A DNA stretch of 64,000 nt, taken from NCBI GenBank assembly GCA_024234935.1, contig JACKNI010000003.1, positions 192,475 to 256,474 of the forward strand. Reading direction: 5' to 3'. The position numbers and the translations under genes were made by a program. Below, piece by piece: positions 8,775 through 16,999 of the stretch; positions within the stretch are counted from its first letter, which is position 1; the number at the start of each line of letters is the position of its first letter. Under the pieces are notes generated by a model. The model searched no databases. It was not told where the DNA came from and was given only the letters and a program-made list of their open reading frames with translations. This stretch comes from Chromatiales bacterium. GTDB lineage: Bacteria > Pseudomonadota > Gammaproteobacteria > Steroidobacterales > GCA-2729495.

Positions 8775-9566
8775 CTACTCCGGCGCCTCGCCGGGCAGTG
8801 CGAAACCATAGCGAAGCAGCACGGCGCGCGCCTCGGCGCCACCGATCCAGGTCGCGAAGGCCGCTGCAAGCGGATTTGCAGCTGCGCGCCGGGTGATCAC
8901 ATAGCCCTGCTCCAGCGGTTCATGCCAGGTATCGGGAATCAGCGTCCACGCGCCACGGTCCTTCAGACCCGGAGCCAGCACCAGAGACAGCGCGACGATG
9001 CCGGCATCCGCAGCCCCGCTGTCGATGAACTGTGCGGTCTGCGCGATGTTCTCGCCACGCACCAGCTTCGGCGCCATCGCCATCCATACGTTGGCGTACT
9101 CAAGCGCCTCGAGCGCACGTTTGCCATATGGCGCGTGATCGGGATTGGCAATGGCGAACTTGCGGATGGCAGCCGTTGGCAATTCCTTCAGGGACAGCCG
9201 GCCGAGTTCGGGCTTGAGGCTCCACAGCACGATGCGACCCAGCGCATAGGGCGTCGCCGGGCCGCTGGTCAGTCCCTGCTGTTCCAGCGCACGCGGATAG
9301 CTGATATCCGCCGAGAAGAACATGTCGAATGGCGCCCCGTTGGCAATCTGGGCGGAGAACTTGCCGGACGATCCGTAGATGACTTCGACAGTATCGTCCG
9401 GGTGTGTGCCGCGAAAGTCCGCAACGATTTCCTGCATCGCGAACTGCAGGTCGGAAGCGGCCGCAATCCTGAGCGAACCGGCGCCGGCCACGGGAGCCAA
9501 TGCCAGCACCAGCGACAGTGCGAGCACCACCGAACCACCGACCTTGAGCTGCGCTTTCCCGATCAT
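8775..9566 (-). CDS. modA: Molybdate ABC transporter substrate-binding protein ModA
   Basis: A periplasmic binding protein of about 263 residues. The chosen start (MIGKAQLKVGGSV) gives a signal peptide cleaved after VAGA. AASDLQFAMQEI and YGSSGKFSAQI are typical of the oxyanion-binding pocket of ModA. It is the first gene of modABC. An in-frame ATG at 9590 is an alternative start. The 94-base gap to the divergent gene at 9661 should hold its promoter. I did not find a convincing ModE operator. Confidence 0.92.
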   Translation of the reverse strand: MIGKAQLKVGGSVVLALSLVLALAPVAGAGSLRIAAASDLQFAMQEIVADFRGTHPDDTVEVIYGSSGKFSAQIANGAPFDMFFSADISYPRALEQQGLTSGPATPYALGRIVLWSLKPELGRLSLKELPTAAIRKFAIANPDHAPYGKRALEALEYANVWMAMAPKLVRGENIAQTAQFIDSGAADAGIVALSLVLAPGLKDRGAWTLIPDTWHEPLEQGYVITRRAAANPLAAAFATWIGGAEARAVLLRYGFALPGEAPE

Positions 9567-9660
9567 GGACCTGCGGTCTGTGCCTTGCATCGTTCCGTGC
9601 ATAGCAGACCACATCAATCGACCGCAGCGCAAAACATCTGTTCTAGAATGCCGGCACGCC

Positions 9661-11490
9661 ATGCCAGATTCATTCCGGAGCATCGATACCGTGACTTCCG
9701 CCCCCCCAGCACCCGGCAAACCTGGACGCGGCACTCTGCTGCGCTGGATCGGCTGGTTCGGTATCGCCAATGCGGCGCTGTATGGACTGGTCGGATTGCG
9801 TTACCTGTTTGCCTTCGGTCAGCCCGGGTCCGGACTGGCGACGGTTTACGTCCTGCTGGCGTTCATCGGCCAGTTCGCCCTGCTCGGCTTCCTGCCGCTG
9901 ATGTTGCTGCTCGGACCGGTCGCACTGGTCCTGCCCCGCAAGACGCTGCTGATGATCATCGGCGTGCCGGTCGCCGCAGCCGGACTGACCATCGCCGCGC
10001 TCGATACGAATGTGTTTGCGGAATACCGCTATCACATGAGCGCACTGACGGCGCAGATCTTTGCCGGCTCGACCTGGGTTTTCGCCGGCATCATCTTCGT
10101 CGTTGCGCTGCTCTTCCAGGCCATGCTGGCAGGCAATGTCTGGCAGCGGGTCGCTGCAGGCAGGGGCGGCAAGGGCGGCTGGCTGGCGGCGGCACTGATC
10201 CTCTGCTGGTGCGGCGGACAGGGCATCCACATCTGGGCGGATGCGACGGCTTATGTACCGGTGTTGAGCTTTACCCGCTACCTGCCGGTGTATTTCCCGA
10301 TCAAGGCCAAGCGCCGCCTGTCGCAACTGGGTCTGGTCGATCACGAGGTCGTCGAACGGGAGCGCCTGCTGCGCAAGGCGAGTGCACCAGACAGCGGTCA
10401 GCTGCACTACCCTTTGCAGCCGCTGGTCTGCAATGCCGGCAAGTCGACCCTGCCGAATATCCTGTTTGTGGTGATCGACGCGTTGCGGCCCGACAAGATC
10501 GGGCCGGAGTACACGCCGCGGATCGCCAGATTCGCGGCTGAAGGACTGCAGTTCAGCAACCACTACAGCGGCGGCAACTCGTCGCGCATGGGCTTTTTCT
10601 CCATGTTCTACGGTCTGCCAAGCACCTACTGGCAGGCGTTCAACGACACGCAGCGCCAGCCGGTACTCATGGACCAGCTGGTCGCGCAGGGCTACGAGAT
10701 CGCCGCATTCAGCTCGGTAGGCTTTGGCGGTCCGGCAGAAATCGACCACACCGTGTTTGCCTCGGTCAGCCCGGAACACATGTATTCGGCACCGCATGAC
10801 GGTGATCGCAACGTCGATATCACCCGCGCCTGGCATCGCTGGTTTGATGTGCGCAATGCCCCGGGCATACCCTTCTTCAGCCTGCTGTACTACGACCCGG
10901 GCAATGCGGCCAGCGATACGGGTACTGCCGCAGCGCCGAGTACGCTCGCGGAACGCCATGCGGCCTATCTGCATGGCATCAAGGCCACCGATCACGAAGT
11001 GGAGGATGTGCTCGCGGCCCTCGACGCCAAAGAAGGCCCGCGCGAAACGCTGGTGATCATCGCCAGCGACCACGGCTATGAGTTCGATGAACTGGGCCTC
11101 GGCAATATCGGTCACGGCAGCAACTACGGCCCCTGGCAGTTGCGTTCCACCCTGCTCATGCGCTGGCCAGGTCGCAAACCGCAGGTGTACACACATCGCA
11201 GCGCACATCAGGATCTGCCCGGCACCCTGCTGCAGGAGGTATTCGGCTGCGCGAATCCCGTATCCGACTACAGCAGCGGCGGCAATCTCTTCGACGGCAA
11301 GTCATGGGACTGGATCATTGCCGGCAGCTACAGCGACTACGCGATCGTGGAGCCGGACAAGCTGATCGTGACCTGGCCTGGCGGGCTGGTTGACGTCCTG
11401 GGGCCGGATTACCGTCCGAAATCGGGCATCCGCCTCAACCCCGCCACGATCGAAGCGACCATGCTTGAAATGCGGCGCTTCTACCAGTGA
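9661..11490 (+). CDS. YejM/PbgA-like inner-membrane sulfatase-fold protein
   Basis: The 609-residue protein has several N-terminal transmembrane segments (about residues 25-230, DUF3413-like) and a periplasmic alkaline-phosphatase/sulfatase-like domain from LPNILFVVIDALRPDK (about residue 265). E. coli YejM/PbgA/LapC has the same layout and similar length, and senses lipopolysaccharide to control LpxC turnover. The sulfatase nucleophile position appears as a plain serine/glycine run (SGGNSSRMG), in keeping with a non-enzymatic member. The start at 9661 is the first ATG giving the family N-terminus. Envelope sugar genes follow directly. Confidence 0.82.
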   Translation: MPDSFRSIDTVTSAPPAPGKPGRGTLLRWIGWFGIANAALYGLVGLRYLFAFGQPGSGLATVYVLLAFIGQFALLGFLPLMLLLGPVALVLPRKTLLMIIGVPVAAAGLTIAALDTNVFAEYRYHMSALTAQIFAGSTWVFAGIIFVVALLFQAMLAGNVWQRVAAGRGGKGGWLAAALILCWCGGQGIHIWADATAYVPVLSFTRYLPVYFPIKAKRRLSQLGLVDHEVVERERLLRKASAPDSGQLHYPLQPLVCNAGKSTLPNILFVVIDALRPDKIGPEYTPRIARFAAEGLQFSNHYSGGNSSRMGFFSMFYGLPSTYWQAFNDTQRQPVLMDQLVAQGYEIAAFSSVGFGGPAEIDHTVFASVSPEHMYSAPHDGDRNVDITRAWHRWFDVRNAPGIPFFSLLYYDPGNAASDTGTAAAPSTLAERHAAYLHGIKATDHEVEDVLAALDAKEGPRETLVIIASDHGYEFDELGLGNIGHGSNYGPWQLRSTLLMRWPGRKPQVYTHRSAHQDLPGTLLQEVFGCANPVSDYSSGGNLFDGKSWDWIIAGSYSDYAIVEPDKLIVTWPGGLVDVLGPDYRPKSGIRLNPATIEATMLEMRRFYQ

Positions 11491-11516
11491 GCGCTGCTGA
11501 CGGGAATCCGGACACC

Positions 11517-12533
11517 ATGAGGCGACTGCTGTTCTATGTCGAGCAGGACTACTCCTTCGATATCCTGCGCCCGCTGCAGACCGAAGCGCGACGCCGCGGG
11601 CACGAAGTGCGCTGGCTGGTGTTCGGCGATGCGTCGCCCGCCCTGCTGAAGCCGGATGAAATTGCCGCGCGGAATGCAGCGGACGCCGTCCGCTATGCCC
11701 CGCACGCCCTGTTCGCCCCGGGCGACCGGGCGCCTGCCTTCATTCCGGGCCTGAAGGTCGAGGTCTTCCATGGTCTCAATGAAGACAAGCGCGGCGAGCC
11801 GATCCCCGAGCGCGGGCTGTTTGACCTCTATTGCACCCAGAGCCCGTCACAGACGGCGATGCTGCAGCCCCTTGCGCAGCAGCGCGGTTATTTCCGGGTA
11901 AGGGAAACCGGCTGGCTCAAACTCGATGCCATCTACAACCATCCCCGCGACGGCATCCGCCGCGACCGGCCACAGATCCTGCTGGCTTCGACCTTTACGC
12001 CCAGCCTGTCGGGTGCCGAGGCCCTTTATGCGGAGATTGCCCGGCTCAGCCAGTCACCGGAATGGCAGTGGCTGGTCACCCTGCACCCGAAGATGGCGCC
12101 GGCCACCGTCGAGCGCTATCGGGCACTGGCCGGCGACAATCTGCAATTCCACGGTACCGACAAGGTCATCGGGCTGCTGCACCGGGCCGATGTCATGGTC
12201 AGCGACAACTCGTCGGTGCTGCAGGAATTCCTGTTGCTGGGAAAACCGGTGGTCAGCTACCGGAACCGGAAACCCGGACCGTTCCTCATCGACATACAGG
12301 AGCCCGCGGAACTGCAGGCCGCGCTGGCCCGCGCACTGCACCCCGATGCAGAACTGCAGCGGGCAATCGACGCCTACGGACCGTCAGTCACTCCGTGGCG
12401 CGATGGCGCGAGCGCCGGCCGCATAATGGATGCCGTGGAAGACATGCTGGCCAGCGGCTGGCAGGATAAAAAGCCGCTGAATCTGCTGCGCAACCTGAAG
12501 ATGCGCCGCCAGCTCGGCTATTACGGATTCTGA
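11517..12533 (+). CDS. CDP-glycerol glycerophosphotransferase / GT-B-like family protein
   Basis: About 338 residues with a GT-B-like two-domain plan. The C-terminal half has LHPKMAP and the SDNSSVLQEFLLLGKPVV segment, typical of the CDP-glycerol:glycerophosphotransferase family and of UDP-GlcNAc 2-epimerase-like transferases. The upstream gene ends at 11490; a GTG at 11487 overlapping that stop is an alternative start adding ten residues. It probably transfers a phospho-polyol or sugar onto an envelope glycan. The donor and acceptor cannot be read from sequence. Confidence 0.65.
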   Translation: MRRLLFYVEQDYSFDILRPLQTEARRRGHEVRWLVFGDASPALLKPDEIAARNAADAVRYAPHALFAPGDRAPAFIPGLKVEVFHGLNEDKRGEPIPERGLFDLYCTQSPSQTAMLQPLAQQRGYFRVRETGWLKLDAIYNHPRDGIRRDRPQILLASTFTPSLSGAEALYAEIARLSQSPEWQWLVTLHPKMAPATVERYRALAGDNLQFHGTDKVIGLLHRADVMVSDNSSVLQEFLLLGKPVVSYRNRKPGPFLIDIQEPAELQAALARALHPDAELQRAIDAYGPSVTPWRDGASAGRIMDAVEDMLASGWQDKKPLNLLRNLKMRRQLGYYGF

Positions 12534-12550
12534 CCAGCGCGGGAGCCACC

Positions 12551-13330
12551 ATGCATTCACTGTCGGCCATCATCGTCTGCATGAACGAGCAGGACCGCAT
12601 ACGGCCCTGCCTGGAATCCCTGAAGCACATCGCCGACGAAGTCATCGTGTTCGACTCAGGCAGCACCGACAACACGGTCGCCATCGTCCGCGAATACACC
12701 GACAAGGTCTGGATCACCGAAGACTGGCCCGGCGACGGTTTCCAGAAGCAGCGCGCACTCGACAAGGCGAGTTGCGACTGGGTACTGATCATCGACGCCG
12801 ACGAGTGGCTGGACCCGGAGATGAAAGCCTCGATCCGCACCATCCTGTCCAGACCGCAGATCGAAGAAGTCGCATTCAAACTGCCCTGGGGCAACGTGAT
12901 CCTCGGCAAGCAGCTGAAGCACGGGCGCTCGGCACGGGCACCCAAACGCCTGTTCAGGCGCGAAGGCGCGCACATCACCCCGGTGGTCGTGCACGGACAT
13001 ATCGTCACCGATGGAAAAGTCTCCACGATCCGCAAGGGTTACCTGATGCACAACTCGCTCAGGGGCTTTGATCATCTGCTGGAAAAGAACCGCAGCTATG
13101 CCTGGGAGACCAGCCGAAAGTACTACGCGCAGAAGACCAGGAGCTTCGGCATTCCCTTTGCCATCGTGCGCGCCGTGTGGACCTTCTTCCTGATCTATGT
13201 GCTCAGGCTCGGTTTTCTCGACGGCCAGCGCGGTCTGATGATGGCCGTGATGTTTGCGCAGGCCTCGTTCAACAAGTACGCCGGGTTGTGGTATCTGGAA
13301 ACCGAAAACCGCAACCGGACATCCAGTTGA
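12551..13330 (+). CDS. Glycosyltransferase family 2 (WaaE/KdtX-like)
   Basis: This 259-residue GT-A enzyme has the nucleotide-sugar motif DSGSTDNT, the metal-binding DADEW motif near residues 82-86, and a hydrophobic C-terminal segment. Length and layout match the WaaE/KdtX-type lipopolysaccharide core beta-1,4-glucosyltransferases, which add glucose to inner-core heptose (family knowledge; the exact sugar here is inferred). It lies 17 bases after the preceding transferase gene. Its stop codon overlaps the TTG start of the next gene. Confidence 0.8.
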   Translation: MHSLSAIIVCMNEQDRIRPCLESLKHIADEVIVFDSGSTDNTVAIVREYTDKVWITEDWPGDGFQKQRALDKASCDWVLIIDADEWLDPEMKASIRTILSRPQIEEVAFKLPWGNVILGKQLKHGRSARAPKRLFRREGAHITPVVVHGHIVTDGKVSTIRKGYLMHNSLRGFDHLLEKNRSYAWETSRKYYAQKTRSFGIPFAIVRAVWTFFLIYVLRLGFLDGQRGLMMAVMFAQASFNKYAGLWYLETENRNRTSS

Positions 13331-14436
13331 ACATACTGATTGCGGCCGGCTCGCGGGGCGCACTGAGCCAGTTGCGCCCCGAGTTCGAATCCTTCATCGC
13401 GATGGCAGAGCGCGGCCACAGGCTCACGATCGTCATCAAGCCGGATTCCGTCTACGTGCCGCGCCTGCGCGAACTCGGCATCCGCATGTTGCACTGCTAT
13501 CCGGAAAAAAAGATCGATCTGGAATCGATTCGCGCGCTGCGCGCGGAACTGCGTCGCACCCGTTACGACATCATCTACGCAACGACCTCGAAGACCATTC
13601 CCAATGCAGCCTTTGCAGCGATCGGCTTCCCCGCAAAGCTGGTCGCCTACCGGGGCACTACCGGGGGCCTGCACCGTCACGACCCGACCGCCTACCTGAC
13701 CATCCTGCACCCGCGTGTGGATGGCGTGGTCTGCGTTTCCGAGGCGGTCCGGCAGGACGTGCTGCGACGGGTCTGGAAAAACAGGGACCAGGTCGTAACC
13801 ATCCACAAGGGCCACAACCTTGAATGGTCTTCACTGCCACCGGCCGATCTGGGCGAGTTCGGCATCGGCGCCGGTGATTTCGTGGTCATCTGCGCAGTCA
13901 ACGCCAGGCCCAGCAAGGGCATCGACATCATGCTGGAAGCAGCAAACCACCTCGCGCATATCGACAATCTGCACCTGCTGCTGGTGGGCAAGGACACGGA
14001 CACGGAGCCCTACACCACGCTGATTGCCGGCAACAGGATGCGCGAGCGCATTCATGTCGCCGGTTTTCGCCGGAATGCCCCCGAGCTGATTGCAGCCAGC
14101 AATGTGCTGGTGCAGCCCTCGCGCAGCGGCGAGGGCCTGCCGCGAGCCGTGATGGAAGCGATGGGCTACGGCACACCGGTGATCATCACCGATACGGGCG
14201 GCGGCAAGGAAGTGGTTGAAGACGGGGTATCAGGCTTCGTCGTCCCGGTGGAAGATCCGGCGGCAATCAGCCGCCGCGTAGAACAGCTGCACAAGGACCC
14301 GGACCTGTGCCGGCGGCTGGCAGAAAGCGGCAGGAGAAAGCTCGAAGACCGCTTTTCATCGGCCCGGACGACGGATAAATATCTGGCCTTTTTCGGGGCA
14401 CTGGCCGGCGCATCCGGAGCGCCGGACCCGGGCTGA
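13327..14436 (+). CDS. Glycosyltransferase family 4 (GT-B)
   Basis: About 369 residues. The C-terminal GT4 signature is visible as VLVQPSRSGEGLPRAVMEAM and GTPVIITDTGGGKEVV. A TTG start at 13327, overlapping the preceding stop as TTGA, gives the natural N-terminus LNILIAAGSRGAL; no ATG occurs until 13402. Such enzymes add hexose or heptose residues to lipopolysaccharide or capsule. The stop TGA abuts the stop of the convergent hisF-like gene with no spacer. Confidence 0.82.
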   Translation: MNILIAAGSRGALSQLRPEFESFIAMAERGHRLTIVIKPDSVYVPRLRELGIRMLHCYPEKKIDLESIRALRAELRRTRYDIIYATTSKTIPNAAFAAIGFPAKLVAYRGTTGGLHRHDPTAYLTILHPRVDGVVCVSEAVRQDVLRRVWKNRDQVVTIHKGHNLEWSSLPPADLGEFGIGAGDFVVICAVNARPSKGIDIMLEAANHLAHIDNLHLLLVGKDTDTEPYTTLIAGNRMRERIHVAGFRRNAPELIAASNVLVQPSRSGEGLPRAVMEAMGYGTPVIITDTGGGKEVVEDGVSGFVVPVEDPAAISRRVEQLHKDPDLCRRLAESGRRKLEDRFSSARTTDKYLAFFGALAGASGAPDPG

Positions 14437-15195
14437 TCAGCCGCCAGGCAACCTGACCGGAATGCCCTGCTCTGCCATTCGGCGCTTGCAGTCATTGGGC
14501 GTGAAGTTCGTGAAGTGGAAGATGCTCGCCGCGGCCACCGCTGACGCCCCGGCGCGGATCGCCGCCACACAGTCATCGGGACCGGAGATGCCCCCGCAGG
14601 CGATCAGCGGGACATCGGCGGCCTGTGCATAGCGCCCGATGCTCTCCTGGTCACAACCCTCCATCGTGCCGTCGCGATCCACGAAGTTGATCAGCAGTTC
14701 GCCGGCACCGAGCGCCTGTGCGCGGACAATCCAGTCAAGCGGATCGAGATCCAGCGCCGGATCAACCCGCGACCACACCCGGTTGACGCCATCACGCCGG
14801 CGGATATCGATCGAAACGACGATGCATTGCGCGCCGAATACGCGTACCGCATCGCGGACGAATTCCGGATCGACCAGCGCTCCGTAGTTCAGCGATACCT
14901 TGTCTGCGCCCGCCTTGAGCAGCTTGCGGATATCCTCGATGCTGCGCAGCCCGCCACCGACCGTCAGCGGCATGAAACACTCCGAGGCAATCTCGCGCAC
15001 GGTGAACATGTCGATGGAGCGCTTCTGTGCGGATGCATCGATATCCAGCAGGATCAGTTCATCGACGTTGCGCGTGTTGTAGGTCCGCGCGACGGTGATC
15101 GGGTTGCCCAGGTTGCGCCGCTCGCTGAAGCGGATGGTCTTGAGCACGGAATAGCCGTTGATCAGCACCACCGGTATGACGCGGTGCCTCAGCAT
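14437..15195 (-). CDS. HisF-like cyclase paralogue of an amidotransferase set (WbuZ/HisF2 type)
   Basis: The 252-residue TIM-barrel protein is homologous to imidazole-glycerol-phosphate synthase subunit HisF. Aligning the N-termini by eye, the catalytic Asp11 of HisF is replaced (VVLINGY in place of CLDVKDG), while the second aspartate region (VVSIDIRR) is kept. Loss of Asp11 argues against histidine synthesis. It is downstream of HisH-like and PseA/WbpG-like genes, the same trio as WbpG-HisH2-HisF2 in Pseudomonas O-antigen loci. There the pair is thought to feed ammonia to the amidotransferase. It overlaps the hisH-like gene by 7 bases. Confidence 0.85.
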   Translation of the reverse strand: MLRHRVIPVVLINGYSVLKTIRFSERRNLGNPITVARTYNTRNVDELILLDIDASAQKRSIDMFTVREIASECFMPLTVGGGLRSIEDIRKLLKAGADKVSLNYGALVDPEFVRDAVRVFGAQCIVVSIDIRRRDGVNRVWSRVDPALDLDPLDWIVRAQALGAGELLINFVDRDGTMEGCDQESIGRYAQAADVPLIACGGISGPDDCVAAIRAGASAVAAASIFHFTNFTPNDCKRRMAEQGIPVRLPGG

Positions 15196-15809
15196 GCGAA
15201 AGCCGCGAAATTCCCGAGCACCTGGAGTCCGGCGTCCTGGCTTTTTTCAGGATGGAACTGGGTGCCCCAGACAGGACCGCTGGCGACTGCGGCAACGACC
15301 TGACCGCCGTAGTCGGTGGTGGCATGCGGGATATCTTCGTGCAACTGCATCGCATAGCTGTGGACGAAGTAAAAGCATGCGCCATCCGCCACTCCGGCAA
15401 ACATGGCCATCGACCCGCCATGCACCTCGTTCCAGCCCATGTGCGGAATACGCAGGGCTGGATCATTCCGGCGCAAGGCGGCGACATGTCCGCGGATCAG
15501 CCCCAGGCCGGCAACCGGCGCACCGTCGGCACCCTCGTCCCCGCTGGTCGAGAGCAGCTGCATGCCGAGACAGATACCGAGGATCGGCGTCTGCCGGGCT
15601 TTCACGTTTTCTGTAATCGCATCGGCCATGCCACTTTCAGCAAGCTGCCGGGACGCTTCGGCAAAACTGCCCACCCCCGGCAGGATCAATGCGCCTGCGC
15701 TGCGCACGCCGGCCGGATCGGCACACACGGTATGGGCGACGTCGAGAAACTTCAGCGCGCGGGCAACGCTGCCGATGTTGCCCATGCCTATGTCGATAAC
15801 GGTGATCAC
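15189..15809 (-). CDS. HisH-like class I glutamine amidotransferase
   Basis: The 206-residue glutaminase domain has the nucleophile C80 in GICLGMQLL and the His186/Glu188 pair in FHPEKS, a complete class I triad. It releases ammonia from glutamine and should pair with the HisF-like barrel encoded immediately downstream. Overlaps of 4 bases upstream and 7 bases downstream indicate one translationally coupled unit. Position in the pseudaminic acid locus suggests a role in sugar amidation rather than histidine synthesis. Confidence 0.9.
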   Translation of the reverse strand: MITVIDIGMGNIGSVARALKFLDVAHTVCADPAGVRSAGALILPGVGSFAEASRQLAESGMADAITENVKARQTPILGICLGMQLLSTSGDEGADGAPVAGLGLIRGHVAALRRNDPALRIPHMGWNEVHGGSMAMFAGVADGACFYFVHSYAMQLHEDIPHATTDYGGQVVAAVASGPVWGTQFHPEKSQDAGLQVLGNFAAFAC

Positions 15810-16948
15810 AGGGGCTGTGGCAGGAACTTTCTCTGCAGGTTGCCCTGCGTATCCTTGACGAGATTCCCGTCATCGTCGCAGACGAAGAGCATCTTGTTGG
15901 TGAAGCGGTCGAGCGTTGCCTCGAACACCGCCTCGCTCATGCCGAGAAATTGCAGAAAATCCGGTATGTACTTCCAGGGCACCTGACCCTCGGAGGACGC
16001 GACCAGCTTGCCGATGGCCTCATTGCGCGTCATGCGCCCGGCCCGGATTTCGATGCACAGCTGGTCGGTGGCGCGTCCGTAGCCGAATTTTATGAACTTC
16101 ATGTAGTCGTGGAGTCCGCCAATCCACTTGCAGTCCAGGTTCTCGATGTCGTTATAGGCGCCCTCGACCGGCCCGCCGGGATTGCGGTTCCAGCCCAGAC
16201 CGAGGACGAGGTCGCGGTTGCGCTCGGTGTCCCAAGGCTCGAAATAGCCGAGAAACAGGCCCGTCACGCCCACCTCATGGATCTGCTGGTCCGGCGGGTA
16301 CTCGAGAAAGTAGATATCGCGCATGTCTACGCCGTCATGCACGGCATCCGAAAGCCGGTGACCGAGCATCTGGAACTGCTCGAGCCAGTTGCGATCGAGA
16401 AAATTGTTGCCCTTGCGGGAGGCCGGGCCGCCATATTCGAACTGCGAGTTCTCGCCCCAGATCAGCAGCGGAATGCGGAACTCGACGGCAATGCGCACCG
16501 GTATGGTGAAGATGCCGATGTGCTCGGGCCAGCAGCAATCGCCCAGCTTTCTGAAGCCGATGTCCACAAGTTGCCGGTAGGCCTTGCGGTTGCCGCCCAG
16601 CTGAATCAGGTCAAAGCCCTGGTCACGCAGGAAGATCAGGTTCTTCTGCCCGACCTCGGTCATTTCGCAGGGCACATGGTTCACGCAAAGCGGCTTCATG
16701 CCGTACTTGTCGCGCATGGTCAGTGCCTGATAGCAGCTGTCCTTGCCGCCACTGACGGGAATGATGCAGTCCCAGCGCGCACCGTCACCACGATACCGCG
16801 CGAGGATGGCCTCGAATTCAGCCGCCCGCTGACTCCAGTCGATGTCGCGCTTTCTCGCGACGGAATTGCACGCATCGCAGACCCCCTCGGCGTCGAACAC
16901 CTGCTCGGGACGGGTAATCGGCATAATGCACTTGCGGCAGAATTGCAT
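15806..16948 (-). CDS. pseA: N-acetyl sugar amidotransferase (PseA/WbpG family)
   Basis: A 380-residue PP-loop ATPase with SGGKDS at residues 66-71. An N-terminal zinc-ribbon-like set C4, C7, C24, C27 (CRKC...CDAC) is visible. The family activates an N-acetyl group and replaces its oxygen with nitrogen to make acetamidino sugars: WbpG for ManNAc3NAmA, PseA for Pse5Ac7Am. The start at 16948 is preceded by AGGAG. Alone among the amidotransferase trio it holds the synthetase chemistry; the HisH/HisF-like partners would supply ammonia. The pse context suggests an acetamidino-pseudaminic acid product (inference). Confidence 0.85.
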   Translation of the reverse strand: MQFCRKCIMPITRPEQVFDAEGVCDACNSVARKRDIDWSQRAAEFEAILARYRGDGARWDCIIPVSGGKDSCYQALTMRDKYGMKPLCVNHVPCEMTEVGQKNLIFLRDQGFDLIQLGGNRKAYRQLVDIGFRKLGDCCWPEHIGIFTIPVRIAVEFRIPLLIWGENSQFEYGGPASRKGNNFLDRNWLEQFQMLGHRLSDAVHDGVDMRDIYFLEYPPDQQIHEVGVTGLFLGYFEPWDTERNRDLVLGLGWNRNPGGPVEGAYNDIENLDCKWIGGLHDYMKFIKFGYGRATDQLCIEIRAGRMTRNEAIGKLVASSEGQVPWKYIPDFLQFLGMSEAVFEATLDRFTNKMLFVCDDDGNLVKDTQGNLQRKFLPQPL

Positions 16949-16999
16949 CGTTGGCTCCTGTCGACCAATCATAAGCCAGAACCAGAGAGCGGCTGAAGA

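Noticed and set aside
9670..11208. Long minus-strand open frame of about 500 codons opposite the YejM-like gene
   Set aside because: GC-rich antisense shadow: histidine/glutamine/arginine-rich translation, no family features, and the plus strand has a clear protein.
14437..15809. HisH/HisF-like genes as histidine biosynthesis genes
   Set aside because: No other his genes are near, the HisF-like protein lacks Asp11, and both overlap the PseA-like amidotransferase gene.
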